This document shows, one piece after another, positions 12,691 through 24,823 of a stretch of 64,000 nt of DNA; position 1 is the first letter of the stretch; every line of letters begins with the position of its first letter. The stretch comes from Parasponia andersonii (taxonomy: Eukaryota; Streptophyta; Magnoliopsida; Rosales; Cannabaceae): positions 578,426 to 642,425 of the forward strand of contig JXTB01000237.1 in the NCBI GenBank assembly GCA_002914805.1. The letters are read 5' to 3'. Position numbers and translations under genes: made by a program. Below the pieces are notes generated by a model. That model searched no databases and had not been told where the DNA came from. It saw only the letters and a program-made list of their open reading frames with translations.

Positions 12691-15600
12691 ATGAGGGAAG
12701 AGAAAGCCCTTCTCTCCTGGCGGAAGCTTCCAGACCTGAAGAAGAACGTCTCTTCCTCTCCCTCCACGGAACGCGAACCACTCTGGAACAAGAACAAGAC
12801 GCGCCTCTCCTTCCAAAAATTCAATGGCGCTCAACCCACGACACGTGGTGGCAGAGTCCGTAATTTCGCCTCCCTCTCGGTGGTGGAAAAGCTGGAACAG
12901 AAGGAGCAGGAGCTCGCGCCTACGCCAGCTCAGCTCCTGAAGCACCCCTTGGCTATACTCGCATTCGTCCCCAGAGACGCCGCGCTCTTCGCCGCCGGTG
13001 CTATCGCCGGCGCCGCCGCTAAGACCGTCACCGCCCCGCTCGACCGCATCAAGCTTCTTATGCAGGTTTTGGTGTAATCTATTTCGTGTTGCTTAATTCT
13101 TTCTCTTATGGCCTCATTTTTGGAATTCTGGGTTCTGATTATGTTTCTGTTGAGTTTTTCTTTTGGATTTGAAAGCGAGATTCGATAAGTTTGGATTTCA
13201 AGGTATAAGATTTTAGGCTTTGTGTTATAGTTGATGGTAAATGGGTTCCTGATTTAGTATCTTCACCATTATCACCAAAATGCTTATCGGCATTGTTGTT
13301 ATTTTAATTTCTGATTTTGAATTAGAAAAATTCATCAGATTAGGTTTCATAGGTTATGGTCTCTTTTTCATTTCCCTTGTGGTGCACATTTTTCAGAAGA
13401 TCTGATTAGGTTTCTTACCAGAAATTACACGGAAACGTGATATTTTATTTGAATTTCCTTTTTCTCCCCTCTGAAATTTAAATATCCTATTTGTTTACTC
13501 AGCCAGCATATAATGTTTTATTGTTTCTTATTACAAAAATTTTGAATTAGGTTTGTTTGAACCTCCGGCCGTCCTGTGTTCTGTTTTCACATTCCCACGT
13601 TAAGCACATTTGTATAGCATATGCGTAATTATATTCCCGATTATGGTCAACATTACGGGAAATAATTAATTTAAAAAAAAATATTGCATGGAGACATGAC
13701 ATTTAAATTTCTTTTTCTTTTTCTTTCGATTTCTGGGATAGTAACAATTTCTGATATGAAGTGTTAGTCCTGTTGGCCCTTAAGGGAACTTCTTTGTGTT
13801 CACTTCCCCGTATTCTGCACTTTCGGAATCTCTGTGTCCATGTTTTAACTTGTATTGTTTCTATAAGAGGATGTGCTTGCTAAATATTATCTTTCACCAA
13901 AACAAACATTGTAATTTGTGAAAAACATCTTATACTTAAATTTTCATAACTTAGGCACTGTACTGTGCACTATACATAATGGCATGGTAGGCTGGAACGA
14001 CCTAATAATATCTCCCTTTACGAGTTAATATTTTTACACTTGAATCCTTTATGCCAACCAGATGCTGACTGTCTAATGGTCAATAACCTCGTTAATAATT
14101 GAGAATAATTTTTACCAAGGTCAAGTCACGTTGTTCAAACAGAAATTTGTCATTTGACCACAAAATGTTACTATCAAGATGATAATGCTTTAGATAATGG
14201 TAGGTCTATCTACCCAAATCCTAACACAAGATTATTGCAAATTACCCTAACAAATCATGTTATGATAATTTCAATAGATAAAAATAATTGTTTTTATTAT
14301 ATTGTCAAAGTGATTGATACATTGTTATTTATTATTTTGTCATGTTATTGGCCTTTCCTAGTTTTAATAATGATTATACTAGATTTTGGGGCTTGGAGAT
14401 TGATTAGTAGTCAAGTCAAAAGATAATTTGATCTGTTTTGCAGACTCATGGAGTTCGAGTTGGACAAGAAAGTCCTAAGAAGGCAATTGGCTTCATTGAG
14501 GTATTTTAGGATTCATGATTCATCCTATCCCTTTGGTATGTTGCTGTACTTACATTTGATTGTGTGAATTTGGTAAATCAAGCTCACTGTGAGAGAGCTC
14601 CTTTTAGTAATTACTGCTTCCTAGGGGAGCAACAAGGTAAGTACCCATCAGTCTTATGCTGCAGACACGTGTTTGGATGACATGGGGAAACTTCTAATTA
14701 GGATAAGTGAAATAAATGATTTGGTATATCATAGAAAGAAGTTTATAAAATATTAGATTCCTCACAAGTCGCATCATCTTTCTACAACATAGCGTGATGT
14801 TTCTGTTTTGTTGTATGTCCTCCATTTAGTACTTGAATATTATCTTGTTGATGATGAGGCATTTGGGACTTTCGTGCTGATTCATCCATCTGCCTTTTTT
14901 CTTCAACTCAGCGTGACGTTTCTGTTTTGTTGTATGCCCTTTATTTAGTACTTGAACATTTATCTTGTTGATGATGAGGCATTTGGAACTTTCCTGCTTA
15001 TTCATCCATCTGCCTTTTTCCAAAAATCAGCTGTGTTTCTCATTCTTTGAATTGGAAGAGTTCATGGATCAGTGCCCAATTATGTTTTATTCCCTTGAGT
15101 ATCTTGTTTGTGTTTTTGTTTGCTTGCTTGTTTGTTTGTTTGTTTTTTTTTTTTTTTTTTTTTTTGTGTTTTTCCTTTTGGTGTATTGGTAAGGATATGC
15201 ACTGGCATTGCTGTGATGGGAGATTCTAAAGATGATTGTGATTGAGGAGGGAGAGAGAACATTAATGATAATTCCTTGCTTGAAAATCCAGTTAATGAGT
15301 AAATCAGTTTAGCTATGCCACTAATTGGTTTATGTTCTCTGTTTTTGTTAGTTATGTGAGAATGGTTTCTGATTTATTTGTATGCACGGATAATGAATTT
15401 TCTTCACATTGAAAATATCTTCCTTGACATGAATGATTGACATTACTCTACATGATTGCCTCTTATTGTTAAATAACAGTGCATACCCTGTAGGCTATAA
15501 CCATGATAGGGAAAGAGGAGGGGCTAAAAGGGTACTGGAAGGGCAACCTCCCTCAGGTTTGTTGCAAACAAGGTTTCCATTGACATTTGAAAATATATTT

Positions 15601-16720
15601 TCCAAGGTAATATTGATATGGGTTTTCAGTACTACATATATCTTTTAGAACTTTCACACCCCCCCCTCTCTCTCTCTCCAATTGTCCAGGTGATACGAAT
15701 CATACCTTATAGTGCCGTCCAACTTTTTGCCTATGAAACCTACAAGGTAACCATCAACGACATTCAGGGAAAGCTTGTGCAGCACTATATGCATATGGAA
15801 CTGAATGATTAAAATTTGAATTTGCAGAAGTTGTTTAGGGGAAAGGATGGAGAGCTCTCTGTCATTGGAAGGCTTGCGGCAGGTGCTTGTGCTGGCATGA
15901 CATCAACTTTCGTAAGTAATATAATAAGCATATATGCCCCTTTATCAACTTTTTTGTTGCTATTGGGTAGTAGTTTATATATTGTGATACTTTTCATTTT
16001 GTATTTGATTCTACCTATTATGCGTGCCTTGAGCATTCAATGCTATTTGTCTTTTGTAGATAACATATCCATTAGATGTCCTGAGGTTACGCCTAGCAGT
16101 TGAACCTGGGTATAGAACCATGTCTGAGGTATGATTTACTTGTGCGCATATTTATGACAAGATTGCCTCTTAATATAATGCAACAAGAATGAATTTCAAC
16201 GTGCTGTATTCAGATTGCATTAAACATGCTAAGGGAGGAAGGAGTGGCTGCTTTTTATTATGGTCTAGGGCCTTCTCTAATTGGAATAGCTCCATATATT
16301 GCTGTCAACTTTTGTGTTTTTGACTTGTGAGTTATCATTAATCCTTTTTCTATTGTATCCTGAAAGGGGTAAAAAAAAAAAAGTATATGTAATTTTTATT
16401 AGATTTTTTTTCTGTTATGTGGATGACAGGGTGAAGAAGTCTATGCCAGAGAATTTTCAAAAGAAAGCGGAAGCGTCGCTTGTCACAGCCTTAGTGTCAG
16501 CATCACTTGCCACACTCACATGTTATCCTTTGGATACTGTGAGAAGACAGATGCAAATGAGGGGCACACCTTATAAGACTGTTCTGGATGCCATTCCGGG
16601 TTAGTTTAAGTCACTAGTTTGTCATATTTACCACCTGCAAACTGATAAGCATCTGAATAATAATAACAAACCACTTCATTTTGATCTCATCCTAACTTTA
16701 TAGAAAAATTTTATTTATCC

Positions 16721-16762
<42 letters not shown>

Positions 16763-17770
16763 GCGCATATATATCAAATAAAACCACCGACCCGCATGTA
16801 TATATATTCATGAAATTGTATTTGTGATGTCTACTTCTTGCAGTCAACTGAATGTTGTGTTTAGTGTTTGGTCACACCACCATTATATTTAAGATGTGTT
16901 CATAACAGAATGATGCTTTATCTCCATCCACCTCTAGATAGGGGCTGCATGGAATAAGGTTGATGTACCTAACATAGTTTTTGGGTTAAGGATTCATTGT
17001 ATCTGTTGATCTGATTATGCAGGAATTGTGGCTCTAGATGGATTTATGGGCTTATATCGAGGTTTCTTGCCCAATGCTTTGAAAAATCTACCTAATAGCA
17101 GGTGTTACATATTTTCTGTCTTTTTCTTGTCCTTTTAATTCATACTTTGCCATAGTTGCTGCAATTGTGCTCGCTATGTGAAAATGTTGTAAATATTAAG
17201 CTATATTCTTATCCTTTTGGATCTAATACAAACTTATTGATTAGGGGCTTTTAATAGAAATGAATGCACAAAATAGTGATATATATTGCATTTCATAAAG
17301 TGATACTTTTTTCATTTGGATCGAGACTTTGTGTGTTGATGGATTCCATGCTCTCTAATCCTGGTTCCATATTTTCTGTTACCATTAAATTATGGTATGT
17401 GCAAGTATTAAGTTCTGGTAGGAAAAATTAAGTTTAACAGAATTTTAAATTTCATACTGTTGGGGTCAAAAGTTGTTTAGATTATTCTGAGTCACTTGGT
17501 GTACACTCATTCCAGTTGGCTTCAATTCATAACGTAGATTATATATTATGCGTCCCTTTTTAGCTGTTTAACTATTGTTTGGTTCCCTATTGCAGCATTA
17601 AGCTTACCACCTACGATTTTGTTAAACGTCTAATTGCAATGAGTGAAGAAGAGTTGCAGAAAATTACGGAAGAAAATCGTGACAAGCAACACCAGCATGG
17701 AAGTGAAAAAGAGTTGCAGAAAATTGTGGAGGAAAATCGCCACAAACAACACCAAAGTGCCAGTGGTTGA
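12691..17770 (+). CDS. TAAC: Chloroplast ADP/ATP carrier (mitochondrial carrier family)
   Basis: Ten exons: 12691-13065, 14444-14500, 15494-15556, 15690-15746, 15828-15911, 16060-16128, 16214-16326, 16430-16599, 17023-17101, 17596-17770; 413 residues. The family exchanges nucleotides across thylakoid or plastid envelope membranes, supplying ATP for protein turnover in the lumen. Three carrier repeats are visible, each with the P-x-D/E-x-x-K/R signature: PLDRIK at 116-121, PLDVLR at 216-221 and PLDTVR at 306-311. A poorly conserved, Ser/Arg-rich N-terminus of about 95 residues fits a plastid transit peptide. Start chosen at the ATG at 12691 (MREEKALLSWRKLP), which resembles family N-termini; the in-frame frame extending to 12583 has no ATG. 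The neighbours, CAX and RUS5-like, match Arabidopsis At5g01500 (TAAC) rather than only its paralog At3g51870. Oddity: the charged C-terminal tail contains a tandem duplication (see 17646-17763). Confidence 0.92.
14781..15020. repeat. About 119-bp tandem duplication in intron 2 of the carrier gene
   Basis: Two adjacent copies, about 14781-14899 and 14900-15020. Each contains GCGTGA(T/C)GTTTCTGTTTTG, then CTTGTTGATGATGAGGCATT, then TTCATCCATCTGCC. A few substitutions and small indels separate them. Short open frames on both strands here are products of the repeat, not genes. Confidence 0.85.
17646..17763 (+). repeat. In-frame tandem duplication encoding the carrier's C-terminal tail
   Basis: Two copies of about 60 bp lie in the last exon. 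They encode ELQKITEENRDKQHQ and ELQKIVEENRHKQHQ, joined by HGSEK. Related plastid carriers, as I recall them, carry a single E-(L/I)-Q-(K/R)-I tail. The duplication keeps the frame and falls after the third transmembrane repeat, so transport should be unaffected. Confidence 0.8.
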
Positions 17771-18657
17771 AGGATCTAAACTAAAGTGTCATTTACCTGT
17801 TTTTGACCAATTTTTTCACCCAATTTTTCTGGTAGAGAATCTAGAATCATGTCATAGTTAGAGTGTCCAATCGTTCTGACTTGCTATGAAATTCTTTTAA
17901 CTGCCTAGATAGTTTTGTCTCGGGGCGATCTTATATGTATGCGAGTCTAGTTAGGTTGTCAATTATTTTGTGGAATTTGTTTTATATTAGTCAGTTTTGC
18001 TGTTGTAAGAAATTTATTTGTAGTAGTTTCTTTATTTCCATAGAGATGTTTTTTAACGTAAGATATGCACGATGTGGATGTTGAACACTAACGAAGTGAA
18101 ATGGAAGAAAATAACTTCTATTATACACAAACGTATGTTCATAAACGTTGATTCATATATCATTTAACGCTTCAGAAATATGCAATACTAATATGTATTT
18201 TCTATCACGACTGACAAATTAAAAATTTGGATTAGAATGACGATATTTCCACCCTTTGAACTGCTAACTCTCAAGTTGTTCAACATTTTTCGGCCTTCAA
18301 ATGATGTTATATTCAATTTTTACAAAATAATTGGGAACATGGCATTTAATTTTCTTATCATAAGTGGAGGGTGATGTTTAACTATTTTCAAAAGTGCAAC
18401 GTTTGATAAATGGTTTGTCTTTATTGGAGAGTGATATAAGATTATAAGTTGTACAGATGGGTGTGTGGAGCCGAACATATGAGTGGTTGGCAGCACAACC
18501 ACACGACCCATTAGAAGGTGAAAAGCTAGCTGACAAAGATTAGGACTAACGAGGAGCAAGACTATTTTGTTAACTCGTTCGTTTCGGTTGAACTGAACTC
18601 GATAATTTTGTCCTGTAGCAGAGAGTTCTTTGTTAAACCCTAGAACTAGTTTTGAAA
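17771..18657. other. 3' UTR of carrier gene and promoter region of the RUS5-like gene
   Basis: The two genes are head to tail, 887 bp apart. The first about 250 bases are presumably 3' UTR. The rest is spacer with no recognisable gene. An open frame on the minus strand at 18320-18691 is 123 codons long but matches nothing I know and overlaps the start of the RUS5-like gene. Confidence 0.4.
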
Positions 18658-21600
18658 ATGGTGGCTTGGTCTCCGCAACTGCAACTCCCAACTTGTGGTT
18701 TTGAATATTCTAGGAGGATATGGGGTAGAAGAGCTCCACGCCTTCCAATTGTCTGCTCTTCCAGCCAATCTAATCTTCAAAATGGAGGAGACAAGCCTCC
18801 TCATCGTGCCAGGTACCTACCAACTTCTTTCCTAATTAAGGAATCATTCTGTCTGGTTCCCGGGAATTTTTTAAGAATGAGTCAATAAATTGCAGTTTCA
18901 TGCGAAGTCTTTCCAGTATGTCGTTTTGTTGATTCTTATGTCGTTTTCTTTTTCGAGTTCTAACAGATGTGAAGGCGAGAATGTGATATTGGTGGAAAGA
19001 TATGGCAATGGTACTGCTAAGAGGTCCTTACTTAAGCCTTCTGAAAAAAATAAAACAAAATTATGGCCTTCTTACATTGTCTTAGCTCAAGATGAACCTG
19101 ATATTAATCTATGTAGACGAATGGGCATTGCTAGGGACAGTCATTGTTTGGACATAAAAATTTCGTACTAAATGGAGTGACATGATTTTCAACCACTTGT
19201 CACGTCATCTAGTGCGAAAAATGAGCGTAATTTGTGTTACTTGCATATGAATCTATGTTTCCAGGCTAGATAGATGTTTGGTGTATTTTTAAGATGAAAG
19301 TTTGATGTGCCATTTTGCTCAAAATTATATCTTGCTGGGGACTTTGCTTGTATGGAATAACTGATAGCAAGTTAAAGTATTTCTTGAATATCCCTGATTT
19401 AGATTTTAAGTCCTCTTTCTTGAAAGTCGGGTTCTCGAACAGGTTTATTGTAGATGATGACTTTCAAGTACGAACTTTTCTTGAGGAAAATAAACCAACA
19501 TGTAACAAGTCTCAGGAAACACAATTCTCCAACACATTTTTATATTCAGTTCCAGATGTCATCAAAGATTTTATTTTACCTGCTGGCTTCCCAGGTGACT
19601 AAAATTCATATTTTTTCTTTGGTTTCTTAATCCTTGCCCTGTTATTTCTTTTTACCTTATTTTAATCTTTTCGTGCCAATAACTCAAATGGGAATATAAA
19701 ATATGATTTGTTACTCCCAAAAAAAGGGGAAGAAAATGCAGTTTATTTAGGATAATTTAATTGAGTTAGAGACCAAAGTTTTATTATTCTTAGTGTCTCA
19801 TTTCTTGTATTTCTTAATATATGATGCAGGATCAGTCTCAGATGATTATTTGCAGTACATGTTGTTACAGTTTCCTACCAATGTTACTGCATGGATTTGT
19901 CACACATTAGTCACGTCAAGTCTCCTAAAGGTCTCAGTTGACACCTTGTTTTGATTGCTTGAATATCTGAAGAAACAAAGGGCAATTAATCGTCTAATTT
20001 AAGAATAAAAAGAGTTTCAGTTTGAGAAAAGCTAATATTTCCATCAACACTCTGTGACCTCTGAAATCCCCTATCATAATGGTCCAAGTTACCGTTAGGT
20101 TGCAATCTTTCTCTCTTTGCAATGTTAGGAAAGTTGTTCGAACATAGAAATCTATGAGATAGCTGACATGTTAGGATCACAGTCGGTAAAATTCGGGAGT
20201 TACTTGTGTTCAGTGTAGTGTGATAATCTGATTCAAAAAGTTCATCAACTGTAGTATTTTGACTTTTAGCCATCTGTGATCTTATACATTCCTGTTTATG
20301 AAGAAATTAATGGACAATAAACTAACTTTCGACAAATATGACACAAAGGTTAAACTTGGTTGAGCTTTATGTCTATGTCGAGAGTCAGAGAGTAGCGAGA
20401 AAATCTGACTATCTAGAAGAAGAGTATTACAACAACCACTGGAAAATACCACCCACAGCTCGAAGCCCAGCTACACCTAAGAATAGTTTCACCCAAAACC
20501 TCCTTTCGGCTCAAAGCATCTATTAGTAATACACTCATTTTACATGGTGGGATTTTCTTGCTGTTCTTTGTTAAATCTTTGTGTCGTACTTGCCCTTTTT
20601 TTTCTTGTACATTTATTTTCTTTATATATGTATTGTGCTTACTTGTTATACCCATCTGTTAGTATTTCATTCACATTTGGTTCGTTCTTATTTATATCTA
20701 CTTGCAGGCTGTTGGTATTGGCTCTTTCTCAGGAAGTGCTGCTGCTGCTTCTGCTGCTGCCATCAGGTAAACTTTTATTTTTCCTTGCTGTATGAGCCTC
20801 TTTGTTCCTTTCTAATATTTGGATGTTCTACTTTTCTGGTTTCCTCAGATTTGTGACTTTATAAGTTTTTATTTTGTTTATTCTAATTTTTGTGCTTTCC
20901 GCGAGACGACATATGTAATTGTAGAGTTGCATTATAAATCTAACTAGTTTTTCACTGGTAGATGGGTAGCAAAGGATGGCATTGGAGCTGTGGGATGCCT
21001 ATTCATAGGTCGGGCAGTGTGAGCTAAAGGAACACAAGGTTAAGTGCTGGAATTTATTAGTGACTGTTGCCCTGTTTTACAGGTGGGCGATTTGGAAATA
21101 TTTTTGACGATGATCCAAAACAATGGCGTTTATATGCAGACTTTATTGGTAGTGCTGGAAGGTTGTTTATCGAGATTACAGTTTAATGTCAGATGATTTA
21201 AATTATAGTAGAACTCATGGACCATGAAACTTCCTAATTGCTTGTGCAGCATTTTCGATCTTACGACGCCATTATATCCTGCCTACTTCTTGCCTCTGGC
21301 ATCTGTCGGGAATCTTGCAAAGGTATTCTACTACTCAGCACTCGTTGTCTCTCTTTTGATGAATATTGTGGTAACATGCAAAGATTTATTAGAATGAGGT
21401 TATTTATGTTTCTAAATATCCCACATTTTTTGTTTCTAGGCCCCCTTTTATAGTAACAAGATTGCCATTTACACAGGCTATTGCAAGAGGACTTAAAGAT
21501 CCTTCATTCCGTGTGATACAAAATCATTTTGCAATCTCAGGCAATCTGGGAGAGGTGGCGGCAAAGGTATAGAATTCTAAAGTATCTTAAGCATCAATGG

Positions 21601-23932
21601 CTAATATATTTGACAGTGAGTGTAAGTTTGTTTGGTTATAACTAACTTTCATTTATTTAGATCTTTGAGTCTAGGAAAATAGAATTATTACAGTAATCTC
21701 TGATCCATGTTGTTTATTTTTATGCCTGACCTTGTTATGTCAACAAAGCTTTAATCTCAAGTACTTGATGGGTGGTATGGATTTTTAATCACACTAATTA
21801 TTCTTGCTCTATGAGGGATAGAGTTGAACTACCATTCTCACTACGATTTAGCCTTCTAAATCTTTTGCAGTGCATCATGATTTTTCATATTTTTATTTGA
21901 AGCTGGACAGTTTAGTTTGGAAGCTTTAGATCAGTAAGCATACTGTTGCTTCTCAGTTAAGGTTATGATCTATGCATATCAATTCCATTTGACTTTGTTG
22001 TATCAAGTTAGGCCTTCTTGGTTTTCGTGTGTGCCTGTTCCACTCATATATAAATGTGACTATGTTGAACTAACTTTGCATTTTATTCTGGATCACTTAA
22101 AATTAAATACTTAGTTTGAGAAGTCCTACATCGTTCTGCATTAAGTTTTGTCTTTTTTTTTTTTCAAAACAATCTAGAACTTAATTTTAATGTTGATCGC
22201 TACCGACCTTTTCTCTAGAGAACATTTTTAAACATTTTTTTGTAACCTTCCCTCAAGAGAATGATTTCCTCAGAAACTCCTAATCAATTGATAAATGATT
22301 TCAGGAGGAAGTTTGGGAAGTAGTTGCTCAGCTGCTTGGTCTTGCTTTGGGCATACTAATCCTGGTATTTTGTTCGACCATTATTAATGTCTGTGTCTGC
22401 TGTGTTCTTTGATAGGAGCATCCAATACAAAGAGCTAACATCTTGTTTGTTTCATCTAAATTGTTTTAGAATAATGAATGCAGGATACACCTGGCCTTGT
22501 AAGATCTTACCCTGTTTTAGCAATTACGTGGTTGGGCGTGAGGCTTCTGCACCTTTGGCTACGTTATCAATCACTTTCAGTTCTGCAATTTGACACAGTA
22601 AGAATTCATATCCCCAGTCCCTCTATTTCTCGCATTCCATCTGGTCTGTAAAATGTGAGAGAAAATAAAAGGTGGGGAAAGGTTAAGTATTGGCGTACTG
22701 TAGCAATTTTTTTTTTTAATTATTATTGTTATTATAGATTTTATTGTTTTGTTTTCCCAAAGAAGAAACTGATGTGTGTGGATTTTCTTCTTCCTTTTTT
22801 TTTTTTTTTTTTTTGGTTGTTGTCTCCTTTTGATAGTTTTTTTTTTTTTTACCTTTTCCTTTCCTAACAGATAAATCTTAAGCGTGCTCGCATACTGGTA
22901 AAATCACATGTATTACACTCTACTGTTCCAGGTAGAGTCTGAAGGTTCTTTTCCTAAAATATTTTCCTGTTACATTAATTAGCAGTAATTTTTATAATTT
23001 TATTTCAGGATATGTCGACTGCAACAGGGAAGAAAACATATTATTGTGGCAAAGATTCATGAAGCCACGTATTGTATTTGGTGTGCCTTTGGAGGGGTTT
23101 ATGGGTGGTGAGAGATCTGTTTCCATGGTAATCTTTCAAACTCCCTTGTTTATAATCCGGATAAAGAAATAAAATTTAAGAGCACCATCAAACTTTTCTC
23201 TTCAAACATCTATGGAAGGTCGTAAAACCTCATTTAGACCAAGTTTCTTCAAAATTTCTGAGCTTTGTTACAGAGCCTTTTTTTTTCTTCTGAAAATAAT
23301 TTTCTTTGTAGAATAAATGTTTAGTTGATAATGTGTACACTTATTTGACCTCTTTCTGCATTTTAAGCCACCCACATAGATTGGATATGACTTAAATCGG
23401 TACATTTGTGAACCATACTATTGAAAGTTTTGGCTAGCAAAGATAGGGGAGGGCATCTGAACCGTAGTCTTCAAGAAACTTGCAGCCTGTAGTTACGTTG
23501 ATTGTTCACTCTTTTGATTGCCAGTTGAAGTCGCTTCTGAAACTGTATGAGAAAGAGAAATACATTCTTGTGGTGAACCAACAAGAGATAGAATTTGAGG
23601 TCTTTGTTTCATTCAAGGTATGAAGTAAACCATTTGCCACGATCGTATGAACTAACTATTCTCGAATTTATTGATTTTTCAAATCCTAAATGCCAATGCA
23701 GGTTGGAGCTACTAGTGTCTCAGTATTACGAAGTGTTTGGCAGACTTATTGGCTACATGAGCACGGGAAGGGCATAGACAATGCCTTTGACCAGCTTGCG
23801 ACTAGCCTCTCGGAGTTGGAAAATAGCTTTGGCGACTTCATCCAACAACTGCATCAAACTGGATGGGATACAAACGAAATTAACCTTAAGGTCCCTAAAG
23901 AAATCACTATTGATGAATTGGGTCCTGTTTGA
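18658..23932 (+). CDS. RUS5: Root UVB sensitive (RUS, DUF647) family protein, RUS5-like
   Basis: Fifteen exons: 18658-18812, 18967-19023, 19443-19594, 19830-19930, 20708-20766, 20962-21008, 21083-21161, 21250-21322, 21477-21566, 22305-22364, 22484-22597, 22871-22931, 23009-23127, 23525-23617, 23702-23932; 496 residues. RUS proteins are plant DUF647 proteins linked to early seedling development and vitamin B6/auxin responses (RUS1/RUS2); RUS5 itself has no settled biochemical role. The DUF647 core runs from VPDVIKDFILPAGFPGSVSD, through a Gly/Ala-rich segment, DDDPKQWRLYADFIGS and PLYPAYFLPLASVGNLAKA, to QNHFAISGNLGEVAAKEE, with hydrophobic helices. The tail (QTYWLHEHGKG onward) is typical of the family. 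The Ser/Arg-rich start and CSSS motif suggest a plastid transit peptide. The second donor (GTCCTT, after 19023) is weak but restores VERYGNGTAKR joined to FIVDDD, as the family expects. Paralog assignment rests on position beside TAAC (Arabidopsis At5g01510). Confidence 0.88.
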
Positions 23933-24823
23933 TTGCTCAAAAATGACAGAAGAGAAATATTTTGTGCTTTAATTTGAGCCCAAGTTCACTACTGTGTGGT
24001 TTCAAATGGTGGTCTAGTGTGGCTAAATAGAATGTTCTGGTGGCAAAGAACTGAGCATCACAATGCTGCTGCTTTCAGCAAGAATTCACACGTGACAGTG
24101 TTCAACAACAATGAAGCAGCTAGGCCTGGAAGTCTATTTGGCCTGATAGTGATCTTATTAAAGGGACATTGACATGGTGTTTATTGGAGGGTAGGTTGTA
24201 GTGGTTGAGTTTTAAATAGATTTAAGTTATTCATGCCTTGTCAGTTTCTATCCTTTGACAGTGGAAATAATAACCAATAATAAGGAAGACCATATTTTAT
24301 TGTACGCCCCCAAAAAGAAACTCACACTCCTTTAGCGCAAAGAAACATAAGTAGGAACGATGTTTTTCTGCTCCAAAACTTTACCCAAAAAATAGTGTTG
24401 TAATCATAATAACAACGAAATAACGGTGCATATTATGCCATTGCTTATAGTAGCTTGTGCGAAATTTTTGCTTCATTGCATATTCTGCTCTTTCCTTTTT
24501 TTTTTTTTTTTCTTTCTTTTCTCGGACACTGAAAATATTCTTTAATACTTTCAGGCACTGGTACGTATCGATATGAAAATTAGTGGCTGCACTTATAAAA
24601 TCACTATGACTATCTTTTTTTTTTTTTAATTAAAAAAGAAAAAGGTCTTTTTAATTGTATTTTTTTTTTCTAAATTGAAAAAGAAAAAGCCCTCTAAAAA
24701 TACATCGGGAAAAGAAAGACATATTTGGCGCCAAAAATAAAAGTCAAAAAAAATAAAATAAAAGGGTCCGCTGCAAGGGTTAATATGGCTTAAACCAGTA
24801 GGCCTAAACCCGTATACTTTCAT
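23933..24823. other. Spacer between RUS5-like and cis-prenyltransferase genes
   Basis: 3' UTR of the RUS5-like gene followed by spacer with long T and A runs. No gene, RNA or repeat structure recognised. Confidence 0.4.

Noticed and set aside
18320-18691. 123-codon frame on the minus strand
   Set aside because: It overlaps the first exon of the RUS5-like gene and its promoter region and resembles no known protein.
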